From an uncultured Selenomonadales bacterium (lineage in GTDB: Bacteria; Bacillota; Negativicutes; Selenomonadales; Selenomonadaceae), in NCBI GenBank assembly GCA_900315155.1, contig OMYB01000008.1, positions 1 through 64,000 of the forward strand: a stretch of DNA of 64,000 nucleotides, given 5' to 3'. The position numbers and the translations under genes were made by a program. The notes under the pieces were generated by a model that was given only the letters and a program-made list of their open reading frames with translations, was not told the origin of the DNA and made no database searches. Position 1 is the first letter of the stretch; each line of letters opens with the position of its first letter. Positions 56,707 through 64,000 of this stretch are shown piece by piece.

Positions 56707-57177
56707 TTATCTCTGGCGCTCTTTGAGAGCGCGTTCGATATCGCGCTTGGCCGCTTTCGTCCGCAGGTCCTGGCGCTTGTCATAGTTGTGCTTGCCCGAG
56801 GCAAGCGCGATTTCCATCTTGGCCCGGCCGCGCTTGAAGTATACTTTCAACGGGATAATCGTATATCCCTTCTCGCGCGTCTGGCCGAAAAGCTTGAGGA
56901 TTTCGGCCTTGTGCATGAGCAGCCTGCGCGGGCGCAGGGGATCGTGGTTGAAGATATTTCCCTGCTCATAGGGACTGATATGCATATGATCGACGAAAAT
57001 CTCGCCGTTCTTGATGTAGGCATAACTGTCCTTCAGGTTCGCGCGTCCGGCGCGCAGGGATTTGACCTCCGTGCCCTGGAGCTCGATGCCTGCCTCGAAC
57101 GTCTCATGGATGAAATAATCATGCCTGGCCTTGCGGTTTTCGCAGGCAATCTTGATGCCTGCATTCTTCTTTCCCAC
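56707..57177 (-). CDS. smpB: SsrA-binding protein SmpB
   Basis: 156 residues. It has [50 protein letters not shown] and the basic C-terminal tail [24 protein letters not shown] that enters the decoding site. It delivers tmRNA for trans-translation. GTG 57177 has AAGGAGG 7 bases upstream; TTG 57183 is too close. ssrA is not next to it. Confidence 0.96.
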   Translation of the reverse strand: MGKKNAGIKIACENRKARHDYFIHETFEAGIELQGTEVKSLRAGRANLKDSYAYIKNGEIFVDHMHISPYEQGNIFNHDPLRPRRLLMHKAEILKLFGQTREKGYTIIPLKVYFKRGRAKMEIALASGKHNYDKRQDLRTKAAKRDIERALKERQR

Positions 57178-57212
57178 TGCCAAGCCTCCTTCCTATCCGA
57201 TGGCGCACACGG

Positions 57213-59858
57213 TCAGCCCTTCGCGTTGCCCGTGCTGCCCTCTGTCTTGCGATGGCCGCGGCGCTCCCGGTTCGGAGCCTTGCGCGGCTTCTCTGCCGCA
57301 TGCGTGTCCTCATGCGATTTATGCTCATGGTATCCCGGCGGGTCCGGCCAGACGGCCTTGTTGAGGCCCGTCACATGGACGTGATGGTAGTCGTCGCGGT
57401 CCTTGCGGTCCTCCTTGGCATTCCGGCCGCCGTCTTTGCGCGGGCCTCGGTGATGCTCTTCGCGCTTCGGCAGTTTCTCGCCCGATGCGCCACGGCGGCT
57501 CTTGCCGCTGCGATGATGTTTCGGATGCTCCGAGGACTCGCGTGCCTCCGAGAACGCTTCGGCGAGAATGGACATCGCACCGCTGTCACCCCCGCGGCTG
57601 CGGCGGCTGCGGTCGCTGCGGCGTCCGCCTTTGCCGCCCTTATCCTCTTTCTTATCGCCGGCCGGCTTCGACGGCTTGCGGCCGCCGCGCGTTGCGTTGC
57701 GCATCGCCACCGGATCGTACGCGCCGTTGCCTTTGAGCACGAAGTCGAGGTTGCGTTCCTCGATGTTCGCGCGTACGAGCAGGACTTCGACCTCATCGCC
57801 GAGGCGGTAGCGCTGCTGCGTCTTTTCGCCGACCATGGCAAACTGCTCTTCCTTGTACTCGTAGAAGTCGTTCGTCATCGTGGAGACATGCACGAGGCCC
57901 TCGACGCCGTTGTCGAGCTCGACAAAGATGCCGAACGCCGTGACGCCCGAAATGATGCCCTTGAACTCCTCGCCCACGAACTGCGCCATGTACTCGATCT
58001 TCTTGATGTCCGTCGTCTCACGCTCCGCCTCAATAGCGATACGCTCGCGCTCCGAGGCATGATCCGCGATTTCCGGCAGCAGCTCGCGGAGCTTCTCCTG
58101 CCGTGCCATCGGGATGGAGCCCGTCGCAAACGACTCGCGCAGCAGACGGTGCACGATGAGGTCCGGATAGCGGCGGATTGGCGAGGTAAAATGCGTGTAA
58201 TAACGCGCAGCGAGGCCGAAGTGGCCGAGGCTCTCCGGCGAATAGCGGGCCTGCTGCATGGAGCGCAGGGCCACCGTGGAGAGCAGACGCTCTTCCGGCT
58301 TGCCCTCGACCTTCGAGAGGACATTCTGGATATCCATCGGCTTGACCTGACCGTTTTCATCCGCGCGGACAAAGAGGCCGAAAGCGGCGAGCACGTTGTT
58401 CAGGCGCTCGAGCTTCTCGTCGTTCGGCTGCTCATGCACGCGGTACATGAACGGCTGATGCTTCGTATCCATATGGCGCGCCACGGTCTCATTGGCGATG
58501 AGCATGCACTCCTCGATGATCGACTCGGCCAGCGAGCCCACGCGCTTGATCAGGGCAATCGGATGTCCCTGCTCATCGAGCTTGACCTTGACTTCCGGAA
58601 TCTCGAAATCGATGGAACCGCGGTGATGGCGTTTCGCTTTGAGCACATCGCGCAGCTCGCTCAGCGTTTCAAGCATGCCCTGGATATCGGCGTTATCCGA
58701 TACATACGGCTCCTCGTGATCGACGAGGACCTTGTTGACGATGTTATACGTCAGGCGGCGGTGCACATGGATGACCGTCGGCACGATCTCATAGCTCGTG
58801 ACCTCGCCCTGCGGGGAAATCTGCATCTCGCAAGCCATGGAGAGGCGGTCAACGCCCGCATTCAGTGAGCAGATGCCGTTCGAGAGCTCCTTCGGCAGCA
58901 TCGGGATGACGCGGTCGACGAGGTAGACGCTCGTGCCGCGCTCGCGAGCCTCTCGGTCGAGCGGCTCGTTCTCGCGCACATACCAGCTGACATCGGCGAT
59001 GTAGACGCCGAGGAAATAGGAACCATCCGCATTCTTCTTCGCATAGACACCATCATCGAGGTCCTTTGAATCATCGCCATCAACGGTGACGATGGGCAGA
59101 TCGCGGCGGTCGCGGCGGCCCACATACTCCTCGGGGCTCGGGTTCTCCTCGCAGGCCGTTGCCGCGGCCTGCACATCCTCGGGGAACGTCTCCGAGAGCT
59201 CGTACTCCTTCATGACGGACAGGATGTCGACGCCCGGATCGCCCTTCATGCCGATGACTTCGACGATCTTGCCCTCGGCATTGTGGCGGCCCGTCGGCCA
59301 CTTCGTGATCTCGACGACGACCTTGCTGCCCGTCTTGGCCCCGCGCATGGCCTTCGGCGGGATGAAGACATCGCTGTTGAGTTTCGTGTTATCCGGCGTC
59401 ACAAAGCCGAATTTCTGGCTCTTTTCGAACGTGCCGACGATTTTCTCGTTGGCGCGCACGAGGATGCGGAGGATCTCGCCCTCATTTGAGCGGCCCGGCT
59501 CCGTAGCCGGCGTCACGCGGGCGACCACGCGGTCCCCATGCATGGCGGAGTTCAGATTCACGCCCGGTACGAAAACATCGGTCTCATCCTCGCTCTCGCG
59601 CACGTCCGGAACGATGAACCCGAACCCCTTAGCCGTCATCGACAGCTTGCCGACGACGAGGTGCATGCGCGCCGGCGTGCCGTAGAGGTCGCTGCGGTTC
59701 TTGATGACTGCGCCTTCCTCCTCGAGTGCCTCGAGCGCAGCAGGGAACTCGACCTGCTCTTCCGGCGTGAGGTTCATAGCCTCAGCGAGGTCCTCTGCCA
59801 GCAGCGGCTTATAGGCCTCCGTGCGCATGTAGGTTAAGATACGTTCTTTCAAATCCAT
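57213..59858 (-). CDS. rnr: Ribonuclease R
   Basis: 881 residues. Winged-helix N-terminus, cold-shock domains (GKLSMTAKGFGFIVPD, FEKSQKFGFVTPDN), RNB catalytic domain with IVTVDGDDSKDLDDGVYAKK (the acidic metal-binding residues) and an S1 domain (FKGIISGVTAFGIFVELDNGVEGLVHVSTM). A final tail of about 170 residues is low-complexity and rich in Arg, Lys, His and Gly. It degrades structured RNA 3' to 5'. Lies between the esterase and smpB, the common order. Confidence 0.96.
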   Translation of the reverse strand: MDLKERILTYMRTEAYKPLLAEDLAEAMNLTPEEQVEFPAALEALEEEGAVIKNRSDLYGTPARMHLVVGKLSMTAKGFGFIVPDVRESEDETDVFVPGVNLNSAMHGDRVVARVTPATEPGRSNEGEILRILVRANEKIVGTFEKSQKFGFVTPDNTKLNSDVFIPPKAMRGAKTGSKVVVEITKWPTGRHNAEGKIVEVIGMKGDPGVDILSVMKEYELSETFPEDVQAAATACEENPSPEEYVGRRDRRDLPIVTVDGDDSKDLDDGVYAKKNADGSYFLGVYIADVSWYVRENEPLDREARERGTSVYLVDRVIPMLPKELSNGICSLNAGVDRLSMACEMQISPQGEVTSYEIVPTVIHVHRRLTYNIVNKVLVDHEEPYVSDNADIQGMLETLSELRDVLKAKRHHRGSIDFEIPEVKVKLDEQGHPIALIKRVGSLAESIIEECMLIANETVARHMDTKHQPFMYRVHEQPNDEKLERLNNVLAAFGLFVRADENGQVKPMDIQNVLSKVEGKPEERLLSTVALRSMQQARYSPESLGHFGLAARYYTHFTSPIRRYPDLIVHRLLRESFATGSIPMARQEKLRELLPEIADHASERERIAIEAERETTDIKKIEYMAQFVGEEFKGIISGVTAFGIFVELDNGVEGLVHVSTMTNDFYEYKEEQFAMVGEKTQQRYRLGDEVEVLLVRANIEERNLDFVLKGNGAYDPVAMRNATRGGRKPSKPAGDKKEDKGGKGGRRSDRSRRSRGGDSGAMSILAEAFSEARESSEHPKHHRSGKSRRGASGEKLPKREEHHRGPRKDGGRNAKEDRKDRDDYHHVHVTGLNKAVWPDPPGYHEHKSHEDTHAAEKPRKAPNRERRGHRKTEGSTGNAKG

Positions 59859-59884
59859 ATTTTTCTCCGTTTTCCGTTCTTCCG

Positions 59885-60649
59885 TTACTCTTGTTCTTCT
59901 TTATCGCCTGCATCGTCCTGCAGGAACGCAGCTGCCCGGGCAAAGACCTTGTCCCTCTCGTCTGCGAGTGGAAGAAGGTGGCCGGAATGTTCCAGCCAAA
60001 AAATCTCCTTCTGAGAACCGGGCAGGTGGTTGTAGATGTAGACGGCACTTTTCGGATCTGCCGTATGATCGTTGCGGCTCTGCATGATGAGGCAGGGGGC
60101 CTGAATGGTCTCGATGCATCCCTTCGTGGCCTCGATGACATCGACGAGCTCATGCACCGAGATCAGCGGCATCTTGCGATACGTATGGTTCGCGGCCGGC
60201 GGCACATCCTTCAAGCGGCGCCGTGCTTTCGGCACGAAAAGTCCCGCCGATACGGTGCGCGGTGGCAGGAAATCAATGCCCCGCTCCTTTGCGATAAAGA
60301 TGGGCGCCGCCAGCGTGACGACCTTCTCTACGGGATACTCCGAGGCCGCGAGCATCGCGAAAAGAGCCCCCATCGAATGACCGATCACGCTGATGCGCTC
60401 GCACGCACCGCTGAGGATAGCCATACCGTCGCGCACGGAGTCCATCCAGTCCTCCCATGTCATATGGGACATATCCTCAGCCGTCGTACCATGACCAGCC
60501 AGGCGCACACCGAGCACCGTAAAGCCCTGCTCATGCAGATACTCGCCCATGAGCAGCAGTTCGGCCGGCAGCCCCGTGAAGCCGTGAATCAAAAGGACCC
60601 CATGAGGACCGCCCGGCATGAAAAATGGCTCTGCGCCAGGCAGAATCAT
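59885..60649 (-). CDS. Alpha/beta hydrolase, carboxylesterase/monoacylglycerol-lipase type
   Basis: About 254 residues. HGFTG oxyanion region near residue 25, nucleophile in GHSMG, acid in SRNDHTAD and base in EHSGHLLPL. It resembles Bacillus Est30 carboxylesterase, which sits in the same gene order between secG and rnr. ATG 60649 has GAGAGG 9 bases upstream; no signal peptide. Confidence 0.9.
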   Translation of the reverse strand: MILPGAEPFFMPGGPHGVLLIHGFTGLPAELLLMGEYLHEQGFTVLGVRLAGHGTTAEDMSHMTWEDWMDSVRDGMAILSGACERISVIGHSMGALFAMLAASEYPVEKVVTLAAPIFIAKERGIDFLPPRTVSAGLFVPKARRRLKDVPPAANHTYRKMPLISVHELVDVIEATKGCIETIQAPCLIMQSRNDHTADPKSAVYIYNHLPGSQKEIFWLEHSGHLLPLADERDKVFARAAAFLQDDAGDKEEQE

Positions 60650-60758
60650 AAACAAGCACCTCTCTCATACGGCTGCATCCATTGCATCCACAGCGTGCAG
60701 CCCATGAAAACGAAAACGTCCCCTGCCCTGGAGGACAGAGAACGCTTCCGTTACCGTT

Positions 60759-60989
60759 TCAGTTTGTCATACGGGCAATCACGATGGTGATAACAGCAAA
60801 AGCGATCGCGAGCACGACCGTCACACGGGCCAAAAGCGCATCCATGCCGCGGGCTTTACTGGAAAACACCGTATCCGCACCGCCGCCGAGTCCGCCCATG
60901 CCAGCGGATTTCGCTTCCTGCCCCAGGACTGCTGCGATGAGCGCAATGCAGACCAGCGCATCGATTATCATCAAAATGGTCAGTAACAA
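60759..60989 (-). CDS. secG: Preprotein translocase subunit SecG
   Basis: About 76 residues, two membrane segments separated by the SecG loop GLGGGADTVFSSKARGMDALL. TTG 60989 gives MLLTILMIIDALV, spaced 9 bases from AAAGGA; GTG 60998 overlaps the site. Membrane component of SecYEG. Confidence 0.93.
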   Translation of the reverse strand: MLLTILMIIDALVCIALIAAVLGQEAKSAGMGGLGGGADTVFSSKARGMDALLARVTVVLAIAFAVITIVIARMTN

Positions 60990-61026
60990 AACAGCCACTC
61001 CTTTACAACCAGGTTAATTACATTTC

Positions 61027-61056
61027 ATTCTACCATAGATGTGGCGTTTTGTGCAA
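61027..61056 (-). promoter_or_regulatory. Promoter of secG-rnr-smpB
   Basis: TTGCAC (61051-61056), 18 bases, TAGAAT (61027-61032), immediately before secG and at the guaA 3' end. Confidence 0.6.
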
Positions 61057-61059
61057 TAT

Positions 61060-62631
61060 TTATTCGAACTCAATCGTCGCAGGCGGTTTACCCGTGCAAT
61101 CGTAGAGCACGCGATTGACGCCTTTGACCTCGTTGACGATGCGGCTCGTCGTGCGCTGGAGGACTTCCCACGGGAGCTGGGCGCTCTCCGCCGTCATGAA
61201 ATCGCTCGTCATGACCGCGCGCAGGGCGATGGCGTAATCATAGGTACGGCCATCCCCCATGACGCCGACGGAGCGCATATTCGTGAGCGCGGCGAAATAC
61301 TGACCGAGCTCTTTATCGGCACCGGCCTTCGCCACCTCCTCGCGGTAAATGGCATCGGCTTCCTGCACGATTTTGACCTTTTCCGCCGTCACATCGCCGA
61401 TGATGCGGATGCCGAGGCCCGGGCCCGGGAACGGCTGACGGTTGACGAGGTAGTCCGGCAGGCCGAGCTCGCGTCCGACCTCGCGGACCTCATCCTTGAA
61501 GAGCAGGCGCAACGGCTCAACGATTTCCTTGAAATCGACATAGTCTGGCAGACCGCCGACATTGTGGTGCGACTTGATCGTCGCGGAGTTGCCAAGACCG
61601 CTCTCGATGACATCCGGATAGATCGTGCCCTGCACGAGGTAATCGACCGCGCCGATCTTCTTTGCCTCATCCTCGAAGACGCGGATGAATTCCTCGCCGA
61701 TGATCTTGCGCTTCTGCTCCGGATCCGTCACGCCTTTGAGCTTGGCATAGAAGCGGTCCTGCGCGTTGACGCGGATGAAGTTCAGGTCATACGGACCCTC
61801 CGGGCCGAATACGGCAGCGACCTGATCGCCCTCGTCCTTGCGCAGCAGGCCGTGGTCGACGAAAACACAGGTCAGCTGCTTGCCGATGGCTTTGGAGAGC
61901 AGCACGGCTGCGACCGAGCTGTCGACGCCGCCCGAAAGTGCGCAGAGCGCACGGCCGCTGCCGATCTTCTTTTTCAGCGCAGCAACCGTCTTCTCGACGA
62001 AATCGCCCATCTTCCAGTCGCCCTGGCAACCGCAGACATCGTAGACGAAATTCCTGAGCATGGTCTTGCCCTGCTCCGTGTGCATGACTTCCGGATGGAA
62101 CTGCGTCGCATAGAGTTTTTTCTCTGCGTTCTCCATGGCCGCGACCGGGCAGACCGGCGTATGTGCCGTGACATGGAAGCCTTCCGGTGCCGCGGCGATG
62201 TAGTCCGTATGGCTCATCCAGCAGATGGTTTTCTCATCGACATGCTGGAACAGCAGGGAGTCTTTGGCATCGACCGTGACCTCGGTCTTGCCATACTCAC
62301 TCGTCGGAGCCGTCTCGACCCTGCCACCGAGCAGATGCGCCATGAGCTGCGAGCCATAGCAGATGCCGAGCACCGGGATGCCGAGACGGAACAGTTCCGG
62401 GCTGCAGGTCACGGAGTCTGCCTTGTATACGCTGTTCGGGCCGCCCGTCAGGATGATGCCCTTCGGTTTCATGGTCCGGATCGCATCGAGCGGCAGCGTA
62501 GACGGATGAACCTCGCAGTAGACGTGGTCCTCGCGCACGCGGCGGGCGATGAGCTGATTATACTGGCCGCCGAAATCCAGGACGAGGATCATCTCATTCG
62601 ACGTATCGGCATGATTGACAAGAGTGCTCAA
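61060..62631 (-). CDS. guaA: GMP synthase (glutamine-hydrolysing)
   Basis: 523 residues. N-terminal class I amidotransferase with nucleophile Cys in GICYGSQLM and [12 protein letters not shown]-PPase domain with P-loop [15 protein letters not shown]-terminal dimerisation domain ending [10 protein letters not shown]. It makes GMP from XMP. The TTG at 62631 has GGGAGG 9 bases upstream; an upstream ATG has no site. No purine riboswitch is visible in the 86 bases upstream. Confidence 0.96.
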   Translation of the reverse strand: MSTLVNHADTSNEMILVLDFGGQYNQLIARRVREDHVYCEVHPSTLPLDAIRTMKPKGIILTGGPNSVYKADSVTCSPELFRLGIPVLGICYGSQLMAHLLGGRVETAPTSEYGKTEVTVDAKDSLLFQHVDEKTICWMSHTDYIAAAPEGFHVTAHTPVCPVAAMENAEKKLYATQFHPEVMHTEQGKTMLRNFVYDVCGCQGDWKMGDFVEKTVAALKKKIGSGRALCALSGGVDSSVAAVLLSKAIGKQLTCVFVDHGLLRKDEGDQVAAVFGPEGPYDLNFIRVNAQDRFYAKLKGVTDPEQKRKIIGEEFIRVFEDEAKKIGAVDYLVQGTIYPDVIESGLGNSATIKSHHNVGGLPDYVDFKEIVEPLRLLFKDEVREVGRELGLPDYLVNRQPFPGPGLGIRIIGDVTAEKVKIVQEADAIYREEVAKAGADKELGQYFAALTNMRSVGVMGDGRTYDYAIALRAVMTSDFMTAESAQLPWEVLQRTTSRIVNEVKGVNRVLYDCTGKPPATIEFE

Positions 62632-62688
62632 TTCGTATTTCCTCCCTATGCAGTTACATAAAAGCTTCACGTAAAAGTATAACATAAT

Positions 62689-62713
62689 AGCTCCCCCAAA
62701 AGAAGGGAGAGCT
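62689..62713 (-). terminator. Weak terminator of recX
   Basis: An AGCTCTCCC / GGGGGAGCT hairpin is followed by ATTATGTT on the minus strand; the weak T-run suggests leakiness into guaA. Confidence 0.5.
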
Positions 62714-62717
62714 ATAT

Positions 62718-63251
62718 TTATTCGTTTTCTGCTGTATATGCATCGACGGCGGCGCGGAGGGCGCTGCTGTCATAGCCGTTGCGGTAGAGGCTCGCCAGCA
62801 TCTTCTGACGGTCCGCAGACGGCTTATATTTGAGCGAAAGGGCGCGCAGGGCTGCTGCCTTTTCCCGCTCGTAGGTATCGTCTGGAATGCAGCTGTGGAT
62901 GAGCTCACGGTCAAAGCCGCGCTGCTGGAGCTTCAGGCAGATCTGCCGCACAGAGCTCCGGCTCTCATTGTAGAGGAACGCGAACTGGCGCCGGCAGGCA
63001 TCCGCATCGTTGAGGTAATGTTTCTCGACGAGGCGCGCGATAGCCGCATCGATTTCGCCTTCCTCATATCCTTTGCGCGCGAGTTTCTCGCGGAGCTTCG
63101 CCTCACTCTGCTCCTGTCTTGCCAGCAGGTCGACGGCGTACATGAGCGCCGTCTTCTGCGGTTTGCGCGGCTTTCTCGCCTGGCGGGTGGAACGGGATTC
63201 CTCCTCGTCATCTGCCCTATGGCTCATCGGATAGTTTTTATACCGCATCAT
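62718..63251 (-). CDS. recX: RecA regulatory protein RecX
   Basis: 177 residues. RecX three-helix repeats: [52 protein letters not shown], then [21 protein letters not shown], then [33 protein letters not shown]. It modulates RecA filaments. It begins 15 bases after recA, so the two are co-transcribed. Confidence 0.95.
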   Translation of the reverse strand: MMRYKNYPMSHRADDEEESRSTRQARKPRKPQKTALMYAVDLLARQEQSEAKLREKLARKGYEEGEIDAAIARLVEKHYLNDADACRRQFAFLYNESRSSVRQICLKLQQRGFDRELIHSCIPDDTYEREKAAALRALSLKYKPSADRQKMLASLYRNGYDSSALRAAVDAYTAENE

Positions 63252-63266
63252 GCGATTCCCACTGCC

Positions 63267-64000
63267 TTATTCTTCCGGTGCATCGACAGCAGGCTCTGGC
63301 TGGGCAGCCATCTCTGCCATCTCCTCGTCCTCTTCGGAGTCGAGCAGTTTCGTGCGGATCTTCGCCTCGATCTCGGCGGCGAGCTCCGGCTGGTCGCGCA
63401 GGGCCTGCTTGGCGTTCTCCTTGCCCTGGCCGAGGCGCGCACCCTCATAGGAGAACCAGGCACCGCTCTTGTCGATGATATCCATGTCGACGCCCATATC
63501 GACGAGGCTCGAAAGCTTCGAGACGCCCTCGCCGTACATGATATCGAACTCGCAGGTGCGGAACGGAGGAGCGACCTTGTTCTTGACGACCTTGATGCGC
63601 GTGCGGTTGCCGAGGACCTCCTGGCCCTGCTTGATCTGATCGATGCGGCGCACGTCGAGGCGTACGGACGAGTAGAACTTCAGCGCACGGCCGCCCGTCG
63701 TCGTCTCCGGATTGCCGAACATGACGCCGACCTTCTCGCGGATCTGGTTGATGAAGATCGCAACGCAGCGGGATTTCGAGATGATACCCGTGAGCTTGCG
63801 CATGGCCTGGCTCATGAGGCGGGCCTGCAGGCCGACGTGCGAATCGCCCATGTCGCCTTCGATCTCGGCTTTCGGCACGAGGGCTGCGACCGAGTCAACG
63901 ACGATGATATCGATGGCGCCGCTGCGCACGAGTGCATCGACGATATCGAGGGCCTGCTCGCCCGTATCCGGCTGGGAGATGAGCAGGTTGTCGATGTCAA
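63267..64000 (-). CDS. recA: Recombinase RecA, C-terminal part (cut by window edge)
   Basis: About 243 residues to the end of the gene; the 5' part lies beyond the window. The frame enters at [24 protein letters not shown] and contains Walker [16 protein letters not shown], the L1/L2 loops ([36 protein letters not shown]) and an acidic C-terminus. Strand exchange and LexA coprotease activity are the known functions. Confidence 0.97.
   Translation of the reverse strand, partial: DIDNLLISQPDTGEQALDIVDALVRSGAIDIIVVDSVAALVPKAEIEGDMGDSHVGLQARLMSQAMRKLTGIISKSRCVAIFINQIREKVGVMFGNPETTTGGRALKFYSSVRLDVRRIDQIKQGQEVLGNRTRIKVVKNKVAPPFRTCEFDIMYGEGVSKLSSLVDMGVDMDIIDKSGAWFSYEGARLGQGKENAKQALRDQPELAAEIEAKIRTKLLDSEEDEEMAEMAAQPEPAVDAPEE

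Noticed and set aside
62632-62717. Purine riboswitch before guaA
   Set aside because: The gap is only 86 bases and holds just the recX hairpin; no purine aptamer landmarks are seen.

Overview
The window reads as a chromosomal segment of a GC-rich, diderm Firmicute of the Negativicutes, most likely Selenomonadaceae (Mitsuokella- or Selenomonas-like). The inference rests on Firmicute-type gene order and regulation (hpf-secA-prfB, recX-recA, secG-esterase-rnr-smpB, an isoleucine T-box, a CIRCE element), on csaB and other envelope genes typical of this group, and on plant-glycan enzymes typical of gut strains. No rRNA, tRNA, CRISPR array or intact insertion sequence was recognised. Almost all genes lie on the minus strand; the plus-strand genes are an alpha-glucosidase, a HAD phosphatase, lgt and an AdoMet-decarboxylase-like gene.

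Region 1 (1-9345) is accessory. It holds a truncated type I hsdM, a DUF4357 gene, a 3' fragment of a PD-(D/E)XK transposase-like gene, a complete type III-like mod/res pair with a visibly AT-richer target-recognition segment, small membrane or hypothetical proteins, a hicAB toxin-antitoxin pair and a CYTH-domain protein. Region 2 (9471-22081) is carbohydrate catabolism plus an iron-responsive pair: a GH13 alpha-1,6-glucosidase, a Fur-controlled DUF3793-flavodoxin unit, a secreted GH28 polygalacturonase, and a lactose/galactoside locus (cytidylate-kinase-like gene, GPH symporter, GH2 beta-galactosidase, GH36 alpha-galactosidase) behind one strong promoter with two near-identical LacI-type operators.

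Region 3 (22154-32921) is stress and sensing: CIRCE-controlled htpG, an HPt protein, a CsoR-type repressor, a four-gene unit of two membrane-anchored sugar-binding proteins with a NarL-type two-component pair, and immediately upstream of it a mannose-family PTS (IIB-IIC-IID, no IIA). Region 4 (32949-45876) is core and envelope: T-box-controlled ileS of the eukaryote-like class, lgt, an AdoMet-decarboxylase homologue that lacks the pyruvoyl serine, ftsE-ftsX-M23 peptidase-CtpA, and DUF2993-DUF5693-csaB. Region 5 (45855-64000) is housekeeping: prfB, secA, hpf, a polar amino-acid ABC transporter, a CxxC-x17-CxxC zinc-ribbon gene with a structured leader, a methyltransferase/glycosyltransferase/OGT-like cassette, smpB, rnr, esterase, secG, guaA, recX and the 3' part of recA.

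The best candidates for something undescribed are the binding-protein/two-component/PTS locus, the serine-less SpeD homologue, the kinase-like gene that opens the galactoside operon, and the glycosylation cassette.
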